Assembly (NCBI RefSeq): GCF_000974785.1
Contig: NZ_BBWV01000001.1
Coordinates: 1,302,001 to 1,366,000, forward strand
From: Flavihumibacter petaseus NBRC 106054
GTDB lineage: Bacteria > Bacteroidota > Bacteroidia > Chitinophagales > Chitinophagaceae
Length of the DNA stretch: 64,000 bases
Reading direction: 5' to 3'
Shown piece after piece: positions 43,166-51,355 of the stretch; position 1 is the stretch's first letter; every line of letters starts with the position of its first letter. The translations under genes were made by a program, and so were the position numbers. The notes below the pieces were generated by a model. The model searched no databases. It saw nothing but the letters and a program-made list of their open reading frames with translations, and was not told the DNA's origin.

Positions 43166-44361
43166 CAGCTGCGGGAAAAGATCAGGGTGGAGCAATTACC
43201 GCCGAATCCAAATGAATTCGACAGCACGTGTTGAACAGACTGGCCGGTTTCATATTGATTGACCATTACACCGGCTTCGGGAATTACCGGATCAACAATT
43301 CGCAGGCCGGGAAACAGGCATTGACCGAGTATGCCTGATATTGCATAAACGGCTTCTATGCCACCGCATGCGGCAAGCGTATGACCGGTGAATCCCTTAG
43401 TGGAACTCATTCTCGGCAATGCATCGCCGAAGATCCGCCGGATCGCAGTGCTTTCGGATGCATCGTTGTTTTGGGTTCCTGTGCCATGAAGGTTGATGTA
43501 GTCAATATCTGATACTGAAAGTCCGCTCATTTCAAGCGCGGCTTTCATCGCGATAAAGGAACCGGCACCTTCCGGGGATGACGCTGTCTGGTGGTGTGCA
43601 TCATTTGCATTGGCATAACCACTAACAGTTACTTCGGGTGATCTACCCAGTTTCGTTTTCAGCGCTTCACTGATGAGCACCAGGTATCCGGCACCTTCGC
43701 CGAGGTTAAGTCCCCTGCGTTGCTGATCAAATGGCTGACACAATTCATGGTCCAGGATCATCAGGGTGTTGAAGCCATTGAGGGTGAAGCGTGACAACGC
43801 ATCAGTGCCGCCGGCAACAACCAGGTCAAGCCTTCCTGCCCTGATCATCCGGGCTCCGAGCATGATGGCATTGGCTGCAGAGGAACAGGCAGTACTGATG
43901 GTCGTCACAAAATCATGAATGCCCAGTGCACCTGACATGATGCGGCTGATGGCTCCGCATTCGTGCTGCACCACCTGCCGCAGGCGGCCGGAGTGATGGT
44001 TATTCAGAAAAGCCGGGAAGAATTCTTCAGTCAGATCCATCCCGGCCACTGAAGTAGCGTTGATCAACCCGCAACGAAGGTCATCCAGGGGGATTCCGGC
44101 ATCTTCCAGGGCTTCTTTCGCGGCAAGGTAGCCGAGCATGGCGGTCCGGCTGTTGGTGCCTTGCCAGCCGCACAGTGCCGCCAGTTCAGCATTGCTGTGC
44201 TTCACTTCCCCTGCCGGAAACGCATTGCGGTGAACAGTATCGAGGTACCGTATAGGCCCCAGGCCTGTTTCGCCGCTGCGCAGGGCAGCCAGGTTTTCCT
44301 CCACCGTATTTCCGATGGCGGAGCGAGCACCCATTCCTGCTATGTAAACCTTATTTGACAT
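43165..44361 (-). CDS. 3-oxoacyl-ACP synthase (ketosynthase), partner of the chain length factor
   Basis: This 398-residue FabF-type enzyme has Cys in STACSSAANAI, His in NLHGTGTQNND and His in FTGHTLAACGG, with the closing SNSFGFGGNCS. It performs decarboxylative condensation of malonyl-ACP in chain extension. Start ATG 44361 overlaps the acyl carrier protein stop within ATGTCAAATAA. A longer frame begins with TTG and is rejected. It likely forms a heterodimer with the next gene product, as shown for ApeO-ApeC in aryl polyene synthesis. Confidence 0.92.
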   Translation of the reverse strand: MSNKVYIAGMGARSAIGNTVEENLAALRSGETGLGPIRYLDTVHRNAFPAGEVKHSNAELAALCGWQGTNSRTAMLGYLAAKEALEDAGIPLDDLRCGLINATSVAGMDLTEEFFPAFLNNHHSGRLRQVVQHECGAISRIMSGALGIHDFVTTISTACSSAANAIMLGARMIRAGRLDLVVAGGTDALSRFTLNGFNTLMILDHELCQPFDQQRRGLNLGEGAGYLVLISEALKTKLGRSPEVTVSGYANANDAHHQTASSPEGAGSFIAMKAALEMSGLSVSDIDYINLHGTGTQNNDASESTAIRRIFGDALPRMSSTKGFTGHTLAACGGIEAVYAISGILGQCLFPGLRIVDPVIPEAGVMVNQYETGQSVQHVLSNSFGFGGNCSTLIFSRS

Positions 44362-44611
44362 TGGCAATGATAAAATCAGCCATCGTTCCTACTGATTGAA
44401 AAATTTTCGGTCCCTCATCGGGGTTGGTCAGTTTCACTTTATAATGCTGCTGCATCAGCACCATCAGTTCCAGTGCGTCGATGGAATCCAGTCCCAACCC
44501 TTCACCAAACAGCGGATCATCGGTCTTAATGTCAGCTGCCGTTACCTTCTGCAGGTTAAGTTGCTCGATGATCTGCCCTTTCAAAGTCTCAATTAACGCT
44601 TCCCTGTTCAT
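44351..44611 (-). CDS. Acyl carrier protein 1
   Basis: This 86-residue carrier has the phosphopantetheine Ser in GEGLGLDSIDALEL. The four-helix length is normal. It shuttles the growing chain between the cluster enzymes and must be activated by a holo-ACP synthase such as the one at 56293-56667. The gene overlaps the half-size ketosynthase-like gene by 23 bases at its start and the ketosynthase by 11 at its end. Confidence 0.93.
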   Translation of the reverse strand: MNREALIETLKGQIIEQLNLQKVTAADIKTDDPLFGEGLGLDSIDALELMVLMQQHYKVKLTNPDEGPKIFQSVGTMADFIIANVK

Positions 44612-45221
44612 AGTATTGAAGTAAGTTTTCGGGTGTAAATGCTATTGTTCCTGCCGTTCCGGGACGGTTTCCCACGGCAAAGAGTATGGCCTCCATAGAT
44701 GACCCATAAAGGTTCAGCCATCCGGTAAGGCAAAACTCCGTATTTCCTTCTCTAAAAAGCGTTTTTGTGTACTGGTAAATCGTTGTCCAGTCGGGTTTTG
44801 CAGCGAGAAAGAAAGCCTGCTCCCCCTTGCAGCCGAACCGGATACTGATCTCACCTGTCACAATATTGGGCAGGGTGTACACAAATACCGCCGGGCTGGG
44901 CAGATCCTTCAGCTGACCGGCAAAACGGAGATCCGTATCCAGCGAAGAATGACTGTTCTGTAACACGATCGCTCTTCCGAAGGGCGCTGTTTCTCCATAC
45001 GGTGCATTTCGCATGATAAGTTCTGCAGCCAGTACACCCAGCTGCGACAGGCGATCCATCTTATACCATTTCGGATAACCGGGTGATAAATGCCTGTACA
45101 GCGCCTGCAGCTGGTCAGTGAGGGTACCCGAAAATTCCAGCGGCAGTTGCCCGCTGTTAACCCAAACGCCTTTTGCATTGATCCTGCAGGCCGCCTGAAT
45201 ATATGTGTCAGACTCAGGCAC
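44589..45221 (-). CDS. Half-size ketosynthase-like protein, no catalytic residues
   Basis: This 210-residue protein (GTG start) resembles only the N-terminal part of ketosynthase-like proteins: YIQAACRIN at the start mirrors YIQAASCIS in the chain-length-factor-like protein, then DRLSQLGVLAAELIM and SPAVFVYTLPNIVTGEISIRF match the dimer-interface region. It ends where the Cys loop would be followed by the C-terminal half. No HGTGT or GHT region exists in nearby frames, and the next gene begins at once, so it is not a frameshift. A structural or chain-binding role is possible. Similar short proteins seem to occur in flexirubin loci, but I cannot name a function. Confidence 0.7.
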   Translation of the reverse strand: MPESDTYIQAACRINAKGVWVNSGQLPLEFSGTLTDQLQALYRHLSPGYPKWYKMDRLSQLGVLAAELIMRNAPYGETAPFGRAIVLQNSHSSLDTDLRFAGQLKDLPSPAVFVYTLPNIVTGEISIRFGCKGEQAFFLAAKPDWTTIYQYTKTLFREGNTEFCLTGWLNLYGSSMEAILFAVGNRPGTAGTIAFTPENLLQYYEQGSVN

Positions 45222-46467
45222 CGGCTTCCTCGTCTATGATTTGTCTCATGTCAAGTATCCGGGCCAGTTTGTGTACTTCGTAACTGCTGCGCTTCACAAA
45301 TGGATTCTCCAGATCCCACACATAACCCGCGAGAACGGAACAGATCTTTTTCTTGATCTCCTCATCCTGTTTTTTGGCGAAGAAGATCTTGTCGAGTGTT
45401 CCATCATACCAGGAGTTCACGTAAGTGCGGAAAGTATTCACGCCCTGCATAACCGGCTCCATATATTCTTTCTCCCAGTTGATCTCCTCACCTTTGAGTT
45501 TGCGGATCACCAGGTGCGCAGCGTTCTGGCTTGAAACGGTGGCCAGGGTTACGCCGGAGGAGAAGATCGGGTCAAGGAATTCAGTTACGTTGCCGGTGAG
45601 TACAAAGCCTTCGCCATAGAATTTATCGGTGGTGGAAGACCAGCTTTCGAGCACGCGGGTATCGAAGATCTTTTCTGCGTCTTTGAAACGTTCCGCCAGG
45701 TATGGTTCGTCCTGGATCAGCTGATCGTATACTTCTGTGTTGTTGCCTTCATATTGGGCAAAAAACTCGGGATGCCCTACATACCCTACGGAAGTGATGC
45801 CGGAAGAAAAAGGTATCACCCAGATCCAGACACCGGGTTTATGCGTTACAATAGTGATCCGGTTGGGTTCATGCACTGTTAATCTTTTCTCATCTCTCAT
45901 ATGGCAGAAGAGCGCTTTCCTGCCGGGTAATGAAGATGGCTTGTCGAGATTGAACAGCTTAGGGATTACCCTGCCGTAACCGCTGCCATCCACGATGAAT
46001 TTCGCTTCGATGGTGGAGGCGTTGCCGTCTTTGTCCACCACGGTGGTCACGGAATCGGATCCGTTGAATTTTATATCGGTTACTGTTGTTTCGTAGTGAA
46101 GGGGTATACCCATCTCTTCACAACAGGTGGCGAGGGTGAGGTCGAATTCGGCACGCGGTACCTGCCAGGTCCAGCTGTACCCTTTGGTGAACTGATCAGC
46201 AAAAAAGTAATCGCAAATCATTCCATCTTTTACAAATTTTGCCCCAAATTTCTCCTGGAATCCTTTTGCCTTAACGGCGTTGAGGAAACCGGCTTCTTCC
46301 AGTGCTTCCATACAACGGGGCAGCAGGCTTTCACCGATCACGAAGCGGGGAAATTGCAGTTTCTCTACAATGGTCACATCATAGCCGGCTTTTTTGATGA
46401 TGGCTGCTGCAACCGATCCGGAAGGCCCGGCACCGATTACCAGTACATCAGTCTTGGTGTTTTGCAC
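45214..46467 (-). CDS. FAD-dependent halogenase-like oxidoreductase
   Basis: This 417-residue flavoprotein has the GxGxxG motif in VIGAGPSGSVAAA and the FAD element FLDPIFSSGVTLA. It also has GVWIWVIPFSSG, which fits the WxWxIP motif typical of FAD-dependent halogenases. The GESLLPRC stretch follows the general halogenase/hydroxylase pattern. It may chlorinate or hydroxylate the aryl ring of the pigment; many flexirubins carry chlorine. A halogenase lysine cannot be checked without an alignment. The gene ends overlapping the half-size ketosynthase-like gene by 8 bases. Confidence 0.8.
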   Translation of the reverse strand: MQNTKTDVLVIGAGPSGSVAAAIIKKAGYDVTIVEKLQFPRFVIGESLLPRCMEALEEAGFLNAVKAKGFQEKFGAKFVKDGMICDYFFADQFTKGYSWTWQVPRAEFDLTLATCCEEMGIPLHYETTVTDIKFNGSDSVTTVVDKDGNASTIEAKFIVDGSGYGRVIPKLFNLDKPSSLPGRKALFCHMRDEKRLTVHEPNRITIVTHKPGVWIWVIPFSSGITSVGYVGHPEFFAQYEGNNTEVYDQLIQDEPYLAERFKDAEKIFDTRVLESWSSTTDKFYGEGFVLTGNVTEFLDPIFSSGVTLATVSSQNAAHLVIRKLKGEEINWEKEYMEPVMQGVNTFRTYVNSWYDGTLDKIFFAKKQDEEIKKKICSVLAGYVWDLENPFVKRSSYEVHKLARILDMRQIIDEEAGA

Positions 46468-46477
46468 GTTCGTTGAT

Positions 46478-47569
46478 TTAGTGGGTGGGTGGAATAGGTT
46501 TTTTACGGCAAACCAGGAGGGTATGGCCTGCTTCGCCGATATGGTTGATTTGTTTTTCTACATAAAATCCGCCGGCTTCAACGGCTTTGATGAACACCCG
46601 TGAATCATACATCTGGCTGTTCCCGTTAGCCAATGCTGTAAAATAAAGCGAGGTCATCTGAATGGTCAGTGCGGCTACATAATGTTCCTGGACGTCCCAG
46701 AAGTTTTCGAGGATGAGCAGTTTTCCGTTTTCATCCAGGGCATCATAACAGCGGCGCACGATAGAGGTGATTTCCTGTTCTGAAAAGCAGTCAAGGAACT
46801 GGCTCATCCAGATCGTATCGTGTCCTTTCGGAATAACTGCATTTTCATCCAGTATATTGACGGGGATGGCGGTAGTGCGGTCGGCAAATCCCTTTTCCCT
46901 GACGCGTCTTTCTGCGATCTGCAATTGCCCCGGCAGGTCCATCATGGTAATGTGCACATCAGGATGATAAGCCAGGCAGGCAAGTGCCCATTTACCGGTA
47001 TTTGTGCCGATATCGATCATTTTCTGAACGCCAAGTTCGAAAACTATTTTAATGACCAGGGGAAAAGATCCGTCGGAATAATGGTGATCGAAGGCGAACC
47101 AGCTTTTCTGCACATCTTCGGGCAACCGGCTCAGGCCTTCATAAATGGTATCCCATTTTCCGAATACCCGGAGTCCTTCCGGTTTTCCATTCCGGATGCT
47201 TTCTTCCAGGAACGCCAGTCCGTCGTAGCATACATCATCCACGAAATTGAGGTTGGCGATGGTCAGGTCGTCAAAAAGTAAAAAGTATCCTGTTGTGGTG
47301 ATGCGGTAAAGACCGTTATCGTCTACAGTGAAAACTTCCATGCCAAGACCCGCTTCCATCAGTACCCGTGCGCCATAAACGGGAATGCCAGTTTGTTCCG
47401 CGGCATCTTCCAGTGTAATGCCTGCATTGCGTGCATTGCGAACGGTCATCAATAAGCCGGTTCTGCGCATTGCCTGGGCAGCCTGGAACATAACCGGTCC
47501 GAATGCGATCCTCTGTGCTGCTTCCTTTGCCTGAATAGCGGAAAGGTTAAATTTCGAAAAATGATTCAT
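46478..47569 (-). CDS. SAM-dependent O-methyltransferase-like protein
   Basis: The 363-residue protein has a helical dimerisation N-terminal domain (AAEQTGIPVYGARVLMEAGL) and a class I methyltransferase fold with a motif I variant MIDIGTNTGKWALACL, then ITMMDLPGQLQIAE and LLILENFWDV. The fold resembles plant-type and hydroxyindole O-methyltransferases. In the pigment pathway it could methylate the ring or a ring hydroxyl. Motif I lacks the second and third Gly of the usual GxGxG, so activity is not certain. The start overlaps the upstream ketosynthase stop (ATGA). Confidence 0.8.
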   Translation of the reverse strand: MNHFSKFNLSAIQAKEAAQRIAFGPVMFQAAQAMRRTGLLMTVRNARNAGITLEDAAEQTGIPVYGARVLMEAGLGMEVFTVDDNGLYRITTTGYFLLFDDLTIANLNFVDDVCYDGLAFLEESIRNGKPEGLRVFGKWDTIYEGLSRLPEDVQKSWFAFDHHYSDGSFPLVIKIVFELGVQKMIDIGTNTGKWALACLAYHPDVHITMMDLPGQLQIAERRVREKGFADRTTAIPVNILDENAVIPKGHDTIWMSQFLDCFSEQEITSIVRRCYDALDENGKLLILENFWDVQEHYVAALTIQMTSLYFTALANGNSQMYDSRVFIKAVEAGGFYVEKQINHIGEAGHTLLVCRKKPIPPTH

Positions 47570-48720
47570 TGTCCTACGCTGCTTGTTATTGCTTTACTGA
47601 TGACGATTGCCGCATTGCAACCACCGAATCCGGAACCTGTTTTCAGGAGGTGATTCAAACCGGTTGTCTGCTGGTTTTGGGTTGCTACGGTTATGGGTGA
47701 ACTGACACCGTGATCCTTATAGTTGGGTGAGCCCAGTACAACGTTACGGCGCAGGGCTTCCAGCGAGATGGCTGCTTCAAGCAGGCCGGCTGCGCCGAGG
47801 GTATGTCCAAAATAAGGTTTAAGGCTGAATACGGGTGTTTTAGTCAACCCGTTGTGGAAAAATGCTTTGGATTCCATTTCATCGTTGAAAGAGGTGGCCG
47901 TTCCATGGGCGCTGATAAAGCCCAGGTCGGTTTCCTGTACCCCTGCTTCCTGAAGGGCAAGCCGGATGGCATGGGCCATTTCCTCTCCCGTGCGGGATGG
48001 CCCGGAAATGTGGTTGGCATCACTGGAAGTGGCACCTCCGGAAAGGATCCATGGGGAGGGTTCCAGGTTAAGGATCATTGTTGCTGCTCCTTCTCCCAGG
48101 TTAATTCCCTTGCGGTGTTCATCAAAAGGCTGGCAGGGCTCGCTGCTCAGCGCCTGGAAAGACTGGAATCCTGCTACGATAAAAGGACTCAGGCAATCTG
48201 CCCCCGCCACTACAGCGCGGTCGTACAGGCCGGCCTGCATCAGTCTTTTCGCAACCAGCAAAGCGCTGAGCCCGCTGATACAGGCATTGGAAACCAGCAA
48301 TGGATCACCGTGGTAACCCAGCTCCTTTGCTATTTTAGCAGATGATACGACCAGTGCGGTATGTTCCTGTGCAAGCGCATCTTCGGGTTGAAGCAGTCCG
48401 ATATTCCCTTTTGTGGAAGCCAGTACCAGCAGGGTCCGCGGGTGGGAAAGATCTACCGGGTAATTTTTAAGGCAGCCGCGGATACTGCTGAGCAGGAGTG
48501 TTTCAAAGGGCGTCAGGTCAGCACCGGCAGTTTCCTGCATGGCAGCCCAGTGATGCGGCTGGAATAAAGCGGCGCAAATATCACGGCCTTCCCAGCCTTC
48601 CAATTGCTGCAGCTGTAAACCTGTCTGACCCGACAGCATGGCGTCGAGCACAGCAGCAGTGCCATTTCCCAGTGGGCTGCATACATCATCTGCCTGTATG
48701 TAAACCAACGCACTATTCAT
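47566..48720 (-). CDS. 3-oxoacyl-ACP synthase (ketosynthase) 2
   Basis: This 384-residue ketosynthase has Cys in LVSNACISGLSAL, His in ISAHGTATSFND and His in YFGHTLGAAGLLE, plus the closing GSGFGGCNAAIVI. It is complete in catalytic residues but shorter in the N-terminal region than FabF. It could be the separate, ApeR-like ketosynthase that starts or ends chain extension. The thioesterase gene upstream overlaps it by 8 bases, the methyltransferase gene downstream by 4. Confidence 0.88.
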   Translation of the reverse strand: MNSALVYIQADDVCSPLGNGTAAVLDAMLSGQTGLQLQQLEGWEGRDICAALFQPHHWAAMQETAGADLTPFETLLLSSIRGCLKNYPVDLSHPRTLLVLASTKGNIGLLQPEDALAQEHTALVVSSAKIAKELGYHGDPLLVSNACISGLSALLVAKRLMQAGLYDRAVVAGADCLSPFIVAGFQSFQALSSEPCQPFDEHRKGINLGEGAATMILNLEPSPWILSGGATSSDANHISGPSRTGEEMAHAIRLALQEAGVQETDLGFISAHGTATSFNDEMESKAFFHNGLTKTPVFSLKPYFGHTLGAAGLLEAAISLEALRRNVVLGSPNYKDHGVSSPITVATQNQQTTGLNHLLKTGSGFGGCNAAIVISKAITSSVGQ

Positions 48721-49153
48721 CCACCTCGCTCATTTCATATTTCTTCTTCCACTCGGCAAAGAACCGGGGATTAACCAGTTGCAGCGAATTGGTAGCAAGG
48801 TCCAGAAATACCTGAACGGTTGAACCTTTGGCTACCAGTTCTCTTGTTGCGGCGTTGTACAGCTTGTAGCTGAAACAGAGCTTGGCCGCTGCGCTGGGTG
48901 TATAAGTTGTTTCTATCACCATCCTGTCGCCATACCGCAGTGATTTCTTGTATTCACACTGCACGCTGACGATGGGAACGGAATACCCATTTTTGTAAAC
49001 GTCCAGGTAACTCAGTTTGAAGGCCTGTCCGAAAGCTTCCCGACCATCTTCAAAATACCGCACATAGTGGCCATGCCACACGATGCCGAGCGGGTCGGCT
49101 TCATTAAAGCGGACAACGATCTCTGTCGAAAAGCTCAGGGATTTTTGTTTCAT
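48713..49153 (-). CDS. Acyl-CoA/ACP thioesterase, YbgC/FadM (hot-dog) family
   Basis: From ATG 49153 the protein has 146 residues. The YbgC-type motif is visible as VVRFNEADPLGIVWHGHYVRYFEDGREAF, in which the Asp and the HGHY region form the active site. It could release the finished aryl polyene acid or clear stalled chains; ApeK-type thioesterases are usual in such clusters. The start overlaps the stop of the exported protein gene (ATGA). Confidence 0.88.
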   Translation of the reverse strand: MKQKSLSFSTEIVVRFNEADPLGIVWHGHYVRYFEDGREAFGQAFKLSYLDVYKNGYSVPIVSVQCEYKKSLRYGDRMVIETTYTPSAAAKLCFSYKLYNAATRELVAKGSTVQVFLDLATNSLQLVNPRFFAEWKKKYEMSEVDE

Positions 49154-49776
49154 ATCTGGGTCCGCCAACCGGCGATCTTGTTCTTTTTAACGTCCTGTAG
49201 CACTTTGTAGATCGAATTGGCATAATAGTTCCGGAAACCAAAGCCACCGGCTTTACCAGCCATTCTCTCGGTCAGCAGCACTTTTTTGGTGCCCATATCC
49301 ACGAAGGTGACATACATGCTGCCGCTTTCAGAAGTCTTGCTCATAGACTCCCAGAATACGATCAGTCCAGTGCCTGTTTTGCCTTTGAAATCGTATTGAG
49401 ATACCATTTTAGCAATATCGGCTTCTTTGAGATGTGATTCATCTGCGATATTGGTGGACATGATGCTTTTGGGCTCGATCTGTTCGTTTCTTGCAGTTAC
49501 CAGTGCCAGGTCGGTCGTCACATTACTCATCCCCAGCGCTTTGCCCCAATCAAATTTTTTGGGTTCGGAAAGGAACAGCTGGTTGATGCCTGCAAAATGA
49601 CGTGCTTTGATGTCTTCAGCAGTAGTAGACAAGTCATTGATCACTTTAACGGCTGTAAAGTCGATGCCCAGGTAAGTTAGCGGTGCCTCGGCAGCAAGTG
49701 CTTTACCCTGCGCCTGGCTGTTGTTGCTGAATCCCATTACGAGAATGGCCAGCATTGCTGCAAAAATCCTTTTCAT
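49150..49776 (-). CDS. Exported protein of the pigment cluster, function unknown
   Basis: This 208-residue protein has a signal peptide (ending NSQAQ). The mature part contains THL-like helices, a strand-rich part (GTGLIVFWESMSKTS, MYVTFVDMGTKKVLLTERM) and a GGFGFRNYYANSIY ending. I recognise no family. Position between the ApeP-like dehydratase and the thioesterase, with 12-base and 4-base junctions, indicates it belongs to the same unit. It may act in transport or placement of the pigment in the envelope. Confidence 0.75.
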   Translation of the reverse strand: MKRIFAAMLAILVMGFSNNSQAQGKALAAEAPLTYLGIDFTAVKVINDLSTTAEDIKARHFAGINQLFLSEPKKFDWGKALGMSNVTTDLALVTARNEQIEPKSIMSTNIADESHLKEADIAKMVSQYDFKGKTGTGLIVFWESMSKTSESGSMYVTFVDMGTKKVLLTERMAGKAGGFGFRNYYANSIYKVLQDVKKNKIAGWRTQI

Positions 49777-49788
49777 TGCTGTTCGTTT

Positions 49789-50214
49789 TTATGATTCGGG
49801 TTGTAAGAAGATCTTTATCTCGCCACTGGCCAGCAGTTTTCCCCTGCAAAATACCTTTCCTTCCACTATCGAAACATTAAATACGGATTGAACCTGAATG
49901 GTCTCGGTTTCAAGCAGATCACCTTCACGGGCCTCACCAAAAACCTGGAGATTTTTGATGGCACCGATGAATCCGATCTTCACTTTTTCACCCGACTGCT
50001 TTGCCTGGTAACCTGCGGCGGCAGCTGCAGTCTGGGCGATATTCTCCACCAGGGCAGTGGGTGCCAGCACACCATCCTGCAAAAATAGATTTCCCGCCAT
50101 TACCCTGAAGGTGGTGGCGGTTTTTACACCGTCATGGTGTGACAGTGTATGGATCATCACAAAGGGAGGCCTTTGCGGAATAAGTTCTGTTATATGGTCA
50201 ATATCAACCAGCAT
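49789..50214 (-). CDS. Hot-dog dehydratase, ApeP-like
   Basis: This 141-residue protein (ATG 50214, preceded by GGAAAG; ATG 50232 is possible) has ITELIPQRPPFVMIHTL followed by the central helix PTALVENIAQTAAAAAG with a conserved Glu. The HFPG His motif of classic FabZ is missing; instead the stretch reads GNLFLQDGV. This pattern suits the ApeP-type partner dehydratase. Whether it is catalytic alone or works with the FabZ-like protein at 39821-40198 needs testing. Confidence 0.8.
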   Translation of the reverse strand: MLVDIDHITELIPQRPPFVMIHTLSHHDGVKTATTFRVMAGNLFLQDGVLAPTALVENIAQTAAAAAGYQAKQSGEKVKIGFIGAIKNLQVFGEAREGDLLETETIQVQSVFNVSIVEGKVFCRGKLLASGEIKIFLQPES

Positions 50215-51094
50215 CAGCTTTCCAGAAATCATAATAGTTAAACCATTGCAACGGGTACTGCCTGGTTTTTGCCGCTGTTTCCCGAAGGAAATCCGCTAAC
50301 ATCTTTTGTTCCCTTTCCTTCCGGTCTGGCTCCCCGTAACTTTTCAGTTCGCTGGCGAAAAAATGATAGTGGGTAGCGGATTCCTTGAACGCGTAAACAA
50401 AGGAAACCGGTACCCCCAGTCTTGCCCCCAGTACAAAAGGGCCGGCCGGAAAATGCGCCGGTGCACCGAGGAACTCCGCCTGCACGGTTTTGTTGCCGGC
50501 CACAAAGCGGTCGGCATGCATGCATACGAGTTCATTGGCTTCCAAAGCTGCATGAATCGCGAAAATATGCGAAAGATCGGCTTTGATAAGTATCACTTTC
50601 ATGTTCCTTCCACCAGTCACCTGTTCCAGGTATGCCTTGATCTTTTCGTCCTCACCGTCGAACATCACCACGTTGATGGTGGTATTCAGTCTTTTCAAAA
50701 GGTGGCCGGCAATTTCCCAGTTACCAATATGCGCACTGATCAGTAATCCTCCCCTGCCACCGGCGACCATTTGCCGCAGGTGTTCCTCACCGTCAAAATC
50801 GAAGGTAAACGGTGTTTGCAAACCTGCCTGAACGGCGATCTTGTCGATCAGCGTTTGTCCAAAACAATAGTAATTGCTATAGATGCTGCGCCAGGTTTTC
50901 CATTTTCCGTATCCCAGTCGCTGCCTGAAATAAACTTGGAGGTTTCGGGTTGAAACGGGGGAAAAAAAGCAATAGTATATTGCTACAACAGTGAGTAACC
51001 CGTAGGCCGGCATGAGGCCGAGGGTACGGAGAACCCAGACAAATATGCGGTAGCCAAGGGGTGTTGTTTTCGATTTCCCCTGCCAGGAAGGCAT
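50204..51094 (-). CDS. LpxL/HtrB-like acyltransferase
   Basis: This 296-residue protein has an N-terminal membrane segment and the lipid A acyltransferase domain. The H-x4-E active site is AHIGNWEIAG, and the second block is LVCMHADRFVAGNKTV followed by FPAGPFVLGARLGVPV. In aryl polyene loci such a protein is thought to attach the pigment acyl chain to a lipid. Its ATG shares one base with the acyl carrier protein stop (TAATG), which hints that the two products work together. Confidence 0.87.
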   Translation of the reverse strand: MPSWQGKSKTTPLGYRIFVWVLRTLGLMPAYGLLTVVAIYYCFFSPVSTRNLQVYFRQRLGYGKWKTWRSIYSNYYCFGQTLIDKIAVQAGLQTPFTFDFDGEEHLRQMVAGGRGGLLISAHIGNWEIAGHLLKRLNTTINVVMFDGEDEKIKAYLEQVTGGRNMKVILIKADLSHIFAIHAALEANELVCMHADRFVAGNKTVQAEFLGAPAHFPAGPFVLGARLGVPVSFVYAFKESATHYHFFASELKSYGEPDRKEREQKMLADFLRETAAKTRQYPLQWFNYYDFWKADAG

Positions 51095-51348
51095 TATACC
51101 AGTTCTTTAGTGTTGATGCGTTGTGCTACGTAATCATAGAAGTCCTGGAAAGTAATGATCTCGGTAAAATCTTCCGGTTTCACTTTGAAGCCGAAATTAT
51201 TCTCGATCACTACCACCATATCGATGTAGTCCAGGCTGTCGAGATCCAGCACTTCTTTCATATTCCCTTCCGCTGTGATGTCATTTACGTCCACCTCGAA
51301 TTCCGTTGCCAGGAAATGATTGATCTTTTCAATTAACTCAGTTGCCAT
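51094..51348 (-). CDS. Acyl carrier protein 2
   Basis: This 84-residue carrier (ATG 51348) has the phosphopantetheine Ser in EVLDLDSLDYIDMV. The upstream in-frame extension to 51444 reads over the end of the ketosynthase gene and is rejected. Two carriers of different sequence in one cluster match aryl polyene systems (ApeE and ApeF). It is placed between a ketosynthase and an acyltransferase. Confidence 0.93.
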   Translation of the reverse strand: MATELIEKINHFLATEFEVDVNDITAEGNMKEVLDLDSLDYIDMVVVIENNFGFKVKPEDFTEIITFQDFYDYVAQRINTKELV

Positions 51349-51355
51349 GTAAGGT

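Noticed and set aside
44589-45221. The short ketosynthase-like gene as a frameshifted full-length ketosynthase
   Set aside because: No C-terminal ketosynthase motifs are found in any frame between it and the carrier protein gene, which begins before its stop.
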